Source: Calonectria ilicicola
Taxonomy: Eukaryota > Ascomycota > Sordariomycetes > Hypocreales > Nectriaceae
Direction of reading: 5' to 3'
Length of the DNA stretch: 64,000 bases
NCBI GenBank assembly: GCA_020809705.1
Contig: CP085828.1
Span: forward strand, 3,906,001 to 3,970,000
In this document: positions 21,723 to 32,911 of the stretch, in pieces
Position numbering within the stretch: the stretch's first letter is position 1
Layout of the letters: each line of letters begins with the position of its first letter
Position numbers and translations under genes: made by a program
Notes under the pieces: model-generated
The model's input: the letters and a program-made list of their open reading frames with translations, nothing else
Database searches by the model: none
What the model was told of the DNA's origin: nothing

Positions 21723-24515
21723 TTACAAAGAGTTTAATACACTTTTTGCGTGGTGTGGATCTTTTAGGATCTCAATGAAGTCGGATTCAGATATATGACG
21801 CATAATGTGATAAAAATCAACAGGGGCGAGCTGGTGACCAATTCCGATTAGAAAATTGGAGATCTCATGGTGATTATGTAGATATGCTGCTCCAATTAAA
21901 GTCCCTCCTGACTCATAGATGGCCTCATGAGATTGGGGGGGGAGGCTGATTGAGCGTGAATGTTTATGAATGTTGAATTTTCTAAGGTACTCGTGCGAGT
22001 ATGGTGAAGCATGTCCGAAGAATTCTAGAAAATCCTCTGAGAAACTCAGTCCTTCCTGTGTCAAGAGAATGAGCATGTCCTGGTCTCCAAAATAGACAGA
22101 AGTGACCAAGGCAAGGCTCTCTGGAAATTTCCACTCGCCTTGAATATCTCTAGAGCTCTTTCTGTGACTTAGGAGGTGATGTACCAGATCTGTCTTTTTT
22201 GTTTGTATTGCCACATATACAGCTGCTAACAACGCAGCTGGATCATAAACGAGAGGCTGAAGTTCAAGTAAATGTGCGGTCAGGGCTTCATGATTCCAAA
22301 TTATTGAAAATGCAAGTATTGTTTCGCCATGTACTGTTGAGCACGTAAAATCAACACCAGGGTGCACGAGCATGCTAGGTATAAAGCTGGGTAGATAGTC
22401 CCTTTGAAGGGCTGACATCAGGTGACTTGCGCCACAACTAGCCCCCATCCTTAGTAGACGGTGAGCGGTTTCATCTTGAAACCTATTGAGAGCCCAAGTG
22501 AGTGGAGTGCCTTTAGGATAAGAAGTACAATATATCAAATCAAATCCGTCATCATGACGTGCAAAACCTCCTGCGTAAAAAGAGTCTATCTCTGAACCTT
22601 GTTTCAGCAATAGCTCAATTATTTGAATAGATCCGTAATATATCGCAATGTGTAAGGCCGAGGCGATCGAATGAGATTTCGAATTCGGACTTAGCCCTGA
22701 ATTGAGCAGCAGTTCACATGTATTGTAGTCGCGTAATCGTATCGCTTCCCACATGGCTTTAGGGTTATTGGTCCAACCTTCAATCTTATTTTGCCTTAGT
22801 GTGGATATTATTGAAGTAATGAGGTCGTGTTGGGAATACCGAATCGCATATATTAGTATCCGGGATGGATAAATAGGCTGCTTCATATTTCGAATATGGT
22901 TGAATAGATAATTCGAAACCTCACTTTGGTCACGCACTGTTGTCAACTTCTTGAGTGCGCTCAGGATTTCAAGCTCTGTAATGGTGATATCGGGGTTTTT
23001 GAACAAAATCTCAACCACTTTTGCTTTACAATGGTCTCTGAAAGGTGCTGCTGCTGCTTCGAGTGAAGAGTTTCCCCTCCGCAGACTGCTGTTTACGGGC
23101 GCATTTATGTTTGCCCCGTGGTTGATTAGGAATTGATATAGTTCTATGTTTGACTGAAGCAGTGAGAGATGAAGTGGGAGAATACTAGGTCGAAATCCAA
23201 AGCCACGAGTTATATCCTCGTATAAGTACGCAACCGCAATATTTCGGTTGACGCGTGTATTTATCCTCAATCCTGCTTTGTCTAGCCTTTCGAGTAAATT
23301 TATTCGAGATAAGCGGATGGCAGCTGCGAAGATTCGGTCTATAAGCGCTATTGCAATTGGTCCTGTTGAAGCTAACAATGCTTTTAACAGTCGTTCGTTT
23401 CGAAGTACGAAGGAATCTGTGATCTGGACAAGTATTTCGTCTGTTTGCTTTGGGTTTTCGACGTTACCGGAATATAATTCCTGTAAATTAATATTGTTTG
23501 AAATGAAATAAAGAAACACTTCTAATGTTGTCACAATTGAAGCGTGGTCTTTAGGGCATGTTATTAGACTTTGGGCGCGCAACAGGTGTTCGGCGGAATT
23601 GCTTTGCTCTGGCATTTTAGAAAGCAACACCTGATGCACTTGGGTCAAGACATCCGACTGTGCATAGTTTGCTCCAAACTTAGATGCCAGTAGCAATGGC
23701 TCCAATATATCAAAAGAACTTGTGACCCGACCAAGGCTCGAGGATCGACAATTCTGTGGACGGATGGCGTTAAGGACTAGAGAGTTAGCGTAGTTACCAA
23801 CCGATTGACACTACATCGACATACCTGCATGATACCAGCCTTTCGAAAAGCTCCCCCAAGGTAGAGATTCGAATTCCACAGGATTCCGGAGTTTTACAGC
23901 GCGGGCAGAAATGCTAGTTGAGCAATTGTAGGCGATTTGACAAGCGGCGGAACTGGAGCGAGTTCGTTCCATCGGTTGTACATCACCTAAGTCTGGAGGA
24001 CTGTGATGACGAATGAATGGAGAAAATGAACCTGAGTATTGAGGTTAGTGTCAGAGGCACCTATATGTTCCAATATACGCACCTGGAGATCTGGGAACTT
24101 GTACTGTATCCTCCACTACAGGACATACTGCAGTCCTCTGAATGGGAAGGGTCGCCGTGAGCGAGGTAACCTTTTTTCTTGGCCTCCCTTTCTTCTTTTC
24201 GATACCTGACTTCCTAAATTCAAGATGCAGCTTGCGTACGCTAATGAATTGTTAACAGGAGAGTGCAAATTCGCATTGTCTGGACGGAAAGTACCTTGTG
24301 CTGAATCCGTGCTCTTTGCGTAGAATGTCGACTACAGCTTCAGCAGAAAACTCATACTCGGTATAGAGTTTAATACTCTCTCGCATGATAAATTCCCACT
24401 CAGCTTTGTCGTGATGATTTCGTTTGCGGACCTGTGGCTCCGGCGGTTTGACGTCAGATACCAGCGGCTTGGAGGCGATGGTCCGGATAGGGCGAATGGG
24501 ATAGGATATCTCCAT
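21723..24515 (-). CDS. Clr5-domain ankyrin-repeat protein, 879 aa to the first stop
   Basis: Four exons: 24295-24515, 24083-24240, 23825-24031 and 21723-23776. The introns are 54, 51 and 48 nt, and two have clear CTAAC branch sites. Residues about 36-90 are a Clr5 domain (EWEFIMRESIKLYTEY, then ILRKEHGFSTS), a fungal N-terminal module named after the fission yeast silencing factor Clr5. An AT-hook-like KKKGRPRKK follows at 89-97. A Ser/Pro-rich linker leads into many degenerate ankyrin repeats (SALHIAIYYGSIQIIELLL, GTPLTWALNRFQDETAHRLL). Such genes are expanded and variable in filamentous fungi. Nuclear protein-protein or chromatin roles are inferred. The frame ends at TAA 21723-21725, and 171 more codons of ankyrin repeats follow in phase, so the ancestral protein was about 1,050 residues. 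It is divergent from the 82-aa gene at 25289. Confidence 0.8.
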
Positions 24516-25288
24516 TTTCAGATTGAACGAATACTCAAAATCCCTTTGTGGTTGAGCTTTAATTTTACAGTAATGATAAGCAAGCTTGAGCAGGTTTGTG
24601 GTGACTTTAAGTAGATAAGCAGCTGGGTGAGAAAGGAGGCAAACGCGAACCATGTCTCCCGGGCGCATGCTCTGAGCCAATAAATATTGTGCATAGACAC
24701 GTCATAAGGCAACAAAATGTGCCGAAATAATTGACCTATGACAAGCCAAAAAATGCTGCACTCGGTTCAAGAGAAATGCATGTGGTGGCGTTCAGACCCT
24801 TGCACCTTTCTCACCAATTACAACAGACATTATTGTGCACTGGAGATTGACCAGTGCCGATTTCAGCCGGGGCCAAATCAGCATCCACACTACCGTGGCA
24901 ATGAACACACAGTTCGACGGCCAATCAATATGATGGTAAAAGCTGCACTGGCATGAGGTGAGTGGGCTCGGTTTCAAGCCGGTGGACTAGCTGAGGCGAG
25001 GCATCCCGCGTGCTATCTGGGCAAATCTCGACAAATGACAATGTGCCTGCAGGTTTAATGCAGTATTATTGTATTGTCGAAATGGATTCGAGGCAGACGC
25101 AATACGTGAATAGTGACGGCTTGCCGCCATGGTCGCCTTCCTCAGACAAATACAAAAGACAAATCTGCTGGCAAGATTTTGGAGGGTAAATAGCTGGGAT
25201 ATTTTTCCATCACCAAGAAGAATCGTACGAACCTACTCCCCAATTGCTTTAAGATATCTCTCTATTACCCACGATACCCATTAAGGAA
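24516..25288. other. Shared divergent promoter region
   Basis: About 770 bp lie between the Clr5-ankyrin start and the small gene at 25289. No gene or RNA is seen in it. A 72-codon frame at 24738-24956 has no support. Confidence 0.5.
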
Positions 25289-25588
25289 ATGTAAGAGTTC
25301 TATTGCTTCTAAAGCAACATTGTGCTAACGGAGCTTACTAGGGAGCGCCCTGCACGAGACGAAGACTTGGTCGCTGTTGGGTCATGGATTGACACTGTCG
25401 GACTAAGTCGCAGCACACCTAAACAGGCGGACGAATTTGAGTACAAAAACACTGTCAAGGACAAAAATACTGCCAAGGGAAAAGACACCGGAAAACAAAC
25501 CCAAAAGCGCTCTTCCAAGGATAATAGCGCTATTGGTCGATGGTTGAGCGAGGACAAGAACGAGGGTCCATGGGATCATCTCGAATAG
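25289..25588 (+). CDS. Small protein of unknown function, 82 aa, start codon split by an intron
   Basis: The first two bases of the ATG (25289-25290) are followed at once by a 51-nt intron, GTAAGA to CTAG, with a perfect TGCTAACG branch site. The second exon, 25342-25588, supplies the G and then reads ERPARDEDLVAVGSWIDTVG. The frame is open to the stop, giving 82 residues. The N-terminal third is mixed acidic/hydrophobic. The middle is rich in Lys, Thr and Asp (KNTVKDKNTAKGKDTGK). The C-terminus is IGRWLSEDKNEGPWDHLE. No domain is recognised and there is no signal peptide or membrane segment. The gene is divergent from the Clr5-ankyrin gene. Without RNA data the splice model is inferred from signals and frame. 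Confidence 0.6.
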
Positions 25589-26315
25589 ACAGCTTGAAGA
25601 AGACGATTATGGATTCAGAATGCGACGATCTAGTTTTATTTAACGAGGCAAGCCGTCAGGCTTATTGTGCAGAGTAGATTGTTACCATCAGGTTTAATCA
25701 ATTTAATTGGTCTTTCATGCCACATTCATGATCTCGATGCTGTTTGACAATTCCGGTTGAGGCTATCCTTGTTTTCTTACAGATATAATATGAGAATAGT
25801 GGCGTCTCACTAACATCGGAAGGTCGGGTTTTAGACATGGACCATCAAAAAGGCCTAGGGCTCTTGGGTAAACTCCCTTTGAAGCAGTCCCAGTTCCGGA
25901 GCGACTACGAAAAAACTTTAGTAAATAGTAGTGATGGAGAACCTCATGGATTACTTCATCGCATCAGTCTTGCGAAGGCCTGATGTTGCTGGGAAGGCCG
26001 CGATGAATTACAGAAGCATCATCTCTCAAAAAGGTCCATGGCATTGTGCTTGTTTGTATTGCGTTATTCTGGCAATTGGGATACCTCTTCAAGCAGTGTT
26101 CCTTGACGTCATGTTACAACACACAAATTGCCCCCAAGCTCCTCTCCATCTGGTGCTGAAGCCGCCACCCCTGTGAACCCGAACGCGTGTAAACTCCGTA
26201 TCCCATGTTTCCGTGACCTAATACTGACTCAATCAGAAGAAGAAAAAAGAAAGAAAGAAAGAAACCCATGCCTGCCTGCCTGCAATCGTCCCACCATCTT
26301 TTGGCCTCCTGCTAT
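25589..26315. other. Intergenic region
   Basis: Downstream of the small gene and of the AT-hook gene, which is on the other strand. An open frame at 25931-26176 (+) contains one hydrophobic segment but no domain. Nothing else is seen. Confidence 0.5.
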
Positions 26316-28439
26316 TTACCCTCTTGACCGCGTACTGCGCCGGGTACCCACAGCCGTGGCCGCCGGCTTCTCTACGCGAGTCGGGGCAGCCGCACCACGA
26401 GCTTTGGCCCGCTTCGGTGCTTCCTTTTCCGCCGCCGGCTGAGAGCTTGGAAGCTCACCCTTGCCCGACTTGGCAGCTCGACCCCGCGTTTTCGATGCAG
26501 GCTCTTCGACGGGCTTCTCTGCAGCTGGTTGCGCGGCACCGCGTCCGCGGGTCCGGGTCTTGGGTTCGTCGGCCGCACCGGCCTTGGCTACGTCAGAGTC
26601 CTTCGCCGCCCCACGACCCGACCTGCGTGTCTGTGCGGCTGGCTCCTCAACAGCTTGAGCTTTTGGTTGTTTCGGCTTGGGTGCAGCCTTCTTAGCTGCG
26701 GCAGGCTTGTCCTGCGAACGAGTGGAGTTCACGCTGGTCGACGTGTCGCCCTTAGCCTCCGCCTGTGTAGCGCTTCGTCGTGTCCTTGTCGCAGGAGCAG
26801 CTGGTTCTTCTGCTTGACGTGTAGTCCGCTGGCGCTTTGCGGGCGGCTCCGGTTCTGCAGCAGCGGGAGCCGTCGCCTCGGATCGTGTTGAGCGACCTCG
26901 TTTTGTTCCAGCAGAGGGCGCGGCGGCATCTTCGCTGATAGCCGCACCACGGCCACGCTTCTTTGGAGCTGGCTTCTCTGCTTCCGCCTTCTTGGTGGCC
27001 GATTTATTGGTTTCTGGCTTCTTGGCTGGTTCTTTGGCCTTTGGAGCAGCGTCGTTCTTTGGAGGTCGCCCACGTCGCTTGGGAGCTTGGGTTGAAGTTA
27101 TACCTGTAGCGGCCTTGGTACCGGCGGCAGCTCGGCGCCCTTTTGCGGGAGCAACCTTGGAAGCTGGCGCAGCTGCATTCTTGGGAGGTCGCCCTCGCCT
27201 CGCGGGGGCTGGCGCCTCGGACGCCTTGGTTGGCTTTCGTCCTCTTTTGGCGGGAGTCTCGGCGGCAGATTGGGGTGTCTTGGGTGGTCTGCCACGTCGC
27301 TTGGGAGTGTAATCAGTAGCAGGGAATGGTGTTCCTAAGGCCAGTGATATGCGGATATTGCTTTTATTGTTTGGCGTGCCAGTTTTGCTAGCAGACTTGA
27401 AAATGCCAGTAGTGCGTCGCGGAGTTGGACCAGCTCGTGGGGTTGGACCAGCATGGGGCGTGTTGAGAATTGATGGCACATTTGATTTTCTTGGCCTTCC
27501 TCGCTTGCCGGTGCCTGGCGTTTTTGTAGCTGGCGTGGCGGCAATCTCACTCTTTCTTGGGCGGCCGCGCTTTCTTGGTGTCGTGGCATCAAGACGTGCC
27601 GGCATAGACTTGCGGCTACGCCTAGCAGCCGCAGGGGTCGCCTTGGGAGCTGGAGAAGCTGGAAAAGCCGAAACGCGCCTGCGGGGACCGCTGACGTTTT
27701 TGACAAATGACTCGGCGGCAGCGCTGAGCATCTCAGCACCACTGCGTCGCGAACGTTTTGCAGATGCTGGCGGAGCTTCAGCGTCGGGGAGGTCAATGTC
27801 AGGCGAGAGCTCAGACGTGAGGGGCGTAAGAGAGGATGCGGTGTCGATAGACTGGGTCTCTGCTGCACCTGTCTGCGCGTCGTCGTTCTCAGCGGGAAGT
27901 CTCATATACGTTCCACCCGCGACAACTTCTTGCTCGTGGGAACCTGTCGATGATTGCGCGCTAGCATCTTCTTCCTCATTGGCGCCTCCGGTCCGGACAT
28001 TGAGGGATTCCGCAGCGGATGCCTGAAGAGGCGATGCGTCGTGGGAATCAGTTGGCGCCGGGTCTTCTGTGGCGCCTGTAGCACCCAAGTCGGTGGATAA
28101 ATCGGGACTCTCTTCTCGCGCGCTGCCGGCAAACGATGGCGATCTCTGGGCATTCTGGTCGAGAGAACCTTGCCAACCCCATGTTCCGGGGGTATTTGGG
28201 CTCAATCCCGTTGACGGCGCGTCGGAGCGGGGCATCAGATTGAACAATGGCGAGGTTTCAGGGCGATAGGATTCAGTAAAGGAAGGGTCGTCTGGTGCTG
28301 GAATTCCATTTGGACTTGTGGCGATACCACTTGGAGCGCCGGGTGAGGCTGTAGCGGGGGATGATGGCGTCAGATTGTTCTTGGCTCGTCCAAAGAGCCA
28401 GCTCGGCCCGGCGCCATCGCCGGAGATGCCAAAATTCAT
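26316..28439 (-). CDS. Multi-AT-hook nuclear protein, 707 aa
   Basis: A single exon. The first in-frame ATG is at 28439 (MNFGISGDGAGPSWLFGRAK). Residues 1-230 are Ser/Pro/Asp/Glu-rich. From about residue 285 there are repeated AT-hook motifs: KRGRPRK near 290 and 311, RRGRPPK near 381, 414 and 455, KRGRKP near 397, and further GRGA-type variants to the C-terminus. Linkers are Ala/Lys/Pro-rich like histone H1. AT-hooks bind the minor groove of AT-rich DNA, so a chromatin architectural role in the nucleus is likely. The exact role is unknown. The whole protein is predicted to be disordered. The minus-strand GC-rich repeats produce long open frames on the other strand, which are shadows. Confidence 0.85.
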   Translation of the reverse strand: MNFGISGDGAGPSWLFGRAKNNLTPSSPATASPGAPSGIATSPNGIPAPDDPSFTESYRPETSPLFNLMPRSDAPSTGLSPNTPGTWGWQGSLDQNAQRSPSFAGSAREESPDLSTDLGATGATEDPAPTDSHDASPLQASAAESLNVRTGGANEEEDASAQSSTGSHEQEVVAGGTYMRLPAENDDAQTGAAETQSIDTASSLTPLTSELSPDIDLPDAEAPPASAKRSRRSGAEMLSAAAESFVKNVSGPRRRVSAFPASPAPKATPAAARRSRKSMPARLDATTPRKRGRPRKSEIAATPATKTPGTGKRGRPRKSNVPSILNTPHAGPTPRAGPTPRRTTGIFKSASKTGTPNNKSNIRISLALGTPFPATDYTPKRRGRPPKTPQSAAETPAKRGRKPTKASEAPAPARRGRPPKNAAAPASKVAPAKGRRAAAGTKAATGITSTQAPKRRGRPPKNDAAPKAKEPAKKPETNKSATKKAEAEKPAPKKRGRGAAISEDAAAPSAGTKRGRSTRSEATAPAAAEPEPPAKRQRTTRQAEEPAAPATRTRRSATQAEAKGDTSTSVNSTRSQDKPAAAKKAAPKPKQPKAQAVEEPAAQTRRSGRGAAKDSDVAKAGAADEPKTRTRGRGAAQPAAEKPVEEPASKTRGRAAKSGKGELPSSQPAAEKEAPKRAKARGAAAPTRVEKPAATAVGTRRSTRSRG

Positions 28440-29879
28440 TGCGGCGGGCAGTGGAGGTTGAGGGTTTAAAGCGACGAGTGGTCGTCGCTCAGAGAAAAGG
28501 CGATGATGAATGCTGGCGCTGATGTTTGGTGAGGATAACAATGCGAATGCGACGACACCTTACGCGCTCAATAACGCGCTTTCGCTGCGACGCGATGAAA
28601 TGGATCACGTGAAGCGCTGGGACGTCGCACAAGCGAGCGAAGCAAACGGTTGCCGCCCACATTGGGCCGTGCACGTGACGTGCGCTGCACCTCGCTGCGC
28701 ACATGCATCGCATCTGCGTCCACTTGACAGCCGCCTGCCTGCGAGTGATTGTCGGTGGCAGCACGGCGCTTTGATCGCTGATGGATCTTGGATTTTATCC
28801 ATCCGTCATGTCTCGGACCCGGCTCCAACCCAAGACAATGAAGCGAGACATGACGAGCAAAGGGATCGAACGGCAACGAAGGACTCGACGCTCGTTAAAA
28901 GTCCCGTTTTTGGGGCTGTGAGGCTCTCGCGGCTCCCAATCAAACTTTGGGCCCAGCAAGTAATCTCGCCTCTTGGCTCCATTGGCAACGCCCAGGGGCC
29001 ACGTTAAGCTTATTCCCCCAGCTACCATGACGTCTTTATCCCTCCCACCCTCACTTACGTTTCGCAATTGGCGCACGACACGCCAGCATTTCTCCCGTGC
29101 ATTATCGGGCGACGCCACCACTAACTGTCGTCGGGTGCAGCCCTGGTGCCATCCTCGGTGCCATCCTCGTGCAGTCGCACCTGACAGTCCGCTGCTACGA
29201 CCATGGCCACGGATCCATGCGATGCCCTCCCATCCAGTGCCGTCATCTTACATGACCGGCCGAGTATCCCACGCCAGACTGCCACATCTGGCATGGTTCA
29301 AGACCCTTGGGCAGGCCTCGAGTAACCCTGTGGCTTTTCTGCTCCACCGCCATTCCCGCCTCGACTCCCACTGCTCCGACTAACATGCACCGGCTGTTCT
29401 CGGCCGTGGAGCTGGATCTTCTGCCTTCAGATGCCGATCCAACCATGTCCTGGTTCGCAACCAAACCGTCTTTTCAGCCGACCCAGTCTTGATAACTCTA
29501 ATGATAACCAAGCCCCATCGTGCTGCTCCCTCGCGATAAAGTTGCCCGCTCCCCTTGGGTGACGCACTGTTTTTCTCCTTTCTCCTGACGCCTCCGTGGA
29601 AAGAAAAAAAAAGAGAGACGCCTCCTCAAGTCATCATGGCCCGGCTGTAATTCACTCAACGCCATTGCAACCCAGCGCGTGTATCTATTGTTTCTTTTCT
29701 GCCTCCGCTATCCCGAGCTATTGTTCCCCACCAAATAAAGGCTGCCACCAGTCCGCTCGAGAACGCCGCCCGGCTTCTGAACCATTCCACTACCATCCAA
29801 GAACTCAAACACCGAGCACTGCCTGACGTTTAACTTGCACTGACATACATTACCTGCATTTTTTGGCGCGTGGCCTACC
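28440..29879. other. Divergent promoter region of the AT-hook and TRK genes
   Basis: 1.4 kb between two divergent genes. It contains no domain-bearing frame or RNA. The stretch just before 29880 is rich in C and T, as in promoters of filamentous fungi. Confidence 0.5.
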
Positions 29880-32403
29880 ATGTGGCACCCGCCGCTTAAC
29901 TTTGTCAACTTGCATTGTACGTGCAGCCCAAATACGCCGGTTTCCAACGAGATGTCGATTGGCTAATGAAGCGCATGACGTGCAGATGCGTACATTCTTT
30001 TCATGGGCATAATGGGCATCGCTGTCCTATACCCTTATGGAAATATTAGTGCCGTCGACAGTTACTTTTTTGGAGTCAGTTCTTCGACGGAGTCGGGATT
30101 GAATACGTGAGCAGACCAACTTCAAGCCAGGTTGATGGAAGCTAATCACTGCGCAATCTTTTACAGCGTCGACCTTAAGCTGCTCAAGACGTATCAACAG
30201 CTGTTTATGTACTTTGTGCCAATACTTACCAACCTCGGGTTTGTCAACATCATTGTTGTCGTTGTGCGACTGTGGTGGTTCCGGAACCACCTACAGGAAG
30301 CCGGTTTGTTTTCCCAACATCCATGCCTTATCGATCCACTCACTCATCTGGTATCAAGGTCCTGATATCTTACGAGCCTCGCGACGTGATGGGACTCGAG
30401 ACCTTGAACTTGGCGCCCCTAAACCCGACGATGATCAAACCCAGACGGCCACAACAAGCGACAGTGATGCCATTCCGACACAACTCAGCAAGTTGAAAGA
30501 AGATCAAACCGAGTTCGAAAAAGAAACACGGGAAACCGAAGATACCCAGAAATCACTCGAGAAAGAACCTGGCGATGCAGACGGAGAGAAGAAGGAAGAT
30601 ACTAGAATTACGTTTGATCCATCCACCGATTACCATCCTAGACGAGATAATGCCCTATACATTCCAGGTCCTCGCGACCGAGACCGAGGTATGCCTCTGT
30701 ACCGAACCGGGCTTTACTGTAAATTACTGACTCTATAATCAGGCCAGCCTCTGATCGAGCTAAGAGAAGGTCGAGTTAGTGGAGATGGTAAGCGTTACTC
30801 TCACGCCTGCATTTGTCCCTTGCGCTAAACGGAGCAGATCTTCGCATCGAGGAAATTCCACGCCCGGCTTCTGCTGGCCAGCTTACACTCCGTCGTCGGC
30901 CCTTGAACGGGCCTCGTTTGGCCGAAGCACGCTCCATGGAACGAGTTGCTACGGTAGCCACATCCATTTTTGTTATTGGAAAACCTCAAGTGCGCAAAGA
31001 TCGCCCTCCACTGGGCTCGCGACGCCCTACGCCAGCTGTTGGAGATTTTCCCCAATTGTCTCGCGAAGTCACTATTGGTCGGAATTCCGTGTTTTACAAC
31101 CTGTCCTCGGATGATCGTGAAAAGCTGGGGGGCATCGAATATCGAAGCTTGAAATTGCTCCTCAAGATTGTCACATGTAAGTGGGCTCATCTACAGTTGC
31201 TGATTGTGGTACTTGCTCACGCATATACAGCTTACTTCTTTGGACTTCATCTCATCGCCTTTATTCTCCTCCTTGGCTGGATCCAGTATGCTCCAAATAA
31301 ATACACGGATTACATTGAATCATGTGGCCAAAACAAGCACTGGTGGTAAGTTAAGCCCAATCATACCTAGTAAATTGTTTCCCTTGGCTTACCTTCTTAG
31401 GGCATTTTACACGGCTCAAACAATGACGAGCAACCTCGGCTTCACGTTGACACCGGATTCCATGATCTCGTTCAACGATGCACCCGTCCCAATGCTATTT
31501 ATGAGTTTCATGGCCCTAGCTGGCCACACTTGCTACCCCATCTTCCTCCGTCTTCTCATTTGGACGATGTCTAAACTGGCGCCAAAGTATTCATCAATCC
31601 AAGAGCCGCTGTCCTTTTTGCTCAACCACCCGCGTCGCTGCTACACTCTTCTCTTCCCTAGCGGGCCTACATGGGCGCTCTTTGGCATTCTTCTATTGCT
31701 CAATATTGTCGATGTGGTGCTGATCATCACGCTAGACTTGGACAACGATGCTGTTTCCAGCCTTCCCGGTGGAAAGCGTCTGGCTGCTGCCATCTTCCAG
31801 TCAGTCAGCTCTCGCCATACGGGAACCGCAAGTTTCAACCTGGCCGAAGTGAACCCTGCTGTCCAGCTTAGTTTGCTAGTCATGATGTACATTTCCGCCT
31901 ACCCAATTGCCATTGCAATTCGTTCTTCCAACACATACGAGGAGCGCTCGCTTGGTCTCTACCCCAACAAACCCACCCCCGATGAGCAAGATAGCAACAC
32001 ATACCTCATTACCCACATGCGAAACCAGCTGAGTTTCGATCTCTGGTACATTGTCATTGGTGTATTTGCCATATGTTGTAACGAGTCTGCTCGCATTATG
32101 GATGCGACAGACCCGTCTTTTACCGTTTGGCCGATTGTGTTTGAAGTCGTCTCGTCATATGGAAACGTTGGTCTCAGCCTGGGATACCCGACCGTCTCCA
32201 CGTCGTTTTCGAGCCAGCTGAAAACTTTTAGCAAGCTCGTAATCTGTGCCATGATGATTCGAGGCCGTCACCGCGGGCTTCCATATGCACTAGACCGCGC
32301 CATTGTGCTACCCAATGAGCGCAACATAATGAGCGATGAAGAAGACAACAACGAGAGGCCGCAATCGAGGCTTACTTCCATAAAAACTAGCCACCGTGAA
32401 TAG
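29880..32403 (+). CDS. trk: TRK-family potassium transporter, 708 aa
   Basis: Eight exons: 29880-29916, 29986-30106, 30167-30303, 30359-30688, 30743-30787, 30838-31176, 31231-31345 and 31401-32403. Introns are 50-69 nt and every junction keeps the frame. The start MWHPPLNFVNLHYAY is the usual TRK N-terminus. Four pore-loop (MPM) signatures are visible: TESGLNT at 47-53, MTSNLGF at 383-389, HTGTASFN at 514-521 and YGNVGLSLG at 627-635. Each has the selectivity-filter Gly. Between the first and second pore units lies a long cytoplasmic loop (about 100-330), acidic and Lys/Glu-rich, as in yeast Trk1. The protein should sit in the plasma membrane and import K+. The final Arg-rich segment after residue 655 is cytoplasmic. 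It is convergent with the MFS gene. It could be the TRK1 or TRK2 type. Confidence 0.92.
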
Positions 32404-32911
32404 GCGTGTAATTTATGTAAGATTGGGCGAGATGAACCCCCGCGCTGGTCGCGTGAAAAACATGACAGCATTCTCGAGGGTTGGGCGTTTCGCGTTTCGC
32501 ATTTCAGGGAGATCTATGAAGGTGTTTGATCGGCAGGATAGGGAAATCATTGGATTTGGAGAGCGATTTGAAACAAGCATGGAGTCTGGACTTGGCATTT
32601 CGGATCGACATTGGTTGTCAGAATTTTTGTTTTTTTTTTTTTTTGGTTCCTTTTTTTGTCCTTTTTTTTTACGACGCAATGATAGACTTGACCTTGTAGT
32701 AAGTAGCGCAGCATCATGACAAACGGCACTGATGACCATCCAAAACGACAACATATGACATCAAGATTCTGGAGAGAAAAACAAGTAACAAAGAAATTGT
32801 AATAAAATTCATGCAGATGTGTCTATGGATAGTCATGCCCGGGGCGTCACTTTACCGCGCCCATTTATTTATACATACAAGGAAATTCTTTTTCGTTTAT
32901 ATACGGCCGTT
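32404..32911. other. Convergent 3' region with T-runs
   Basis: Holds the 3' ends of the TRK (+) and MFS (-) genes. Long T runs occur at 32628-32670. No gene is seen. Confidence 0.6.

Noticed and set aside
27349..28026. 225-codon plus-strand frame
   Set aside because: Shadow of the repetitive AT-hook gene; GC-rich repeats keep several frames open.
28861..28880. GGATCGAAC sequence resembling a tRNA T-loop
   Set aside because: No matching D-arm, anticodon stem or acceptor stem nearby.
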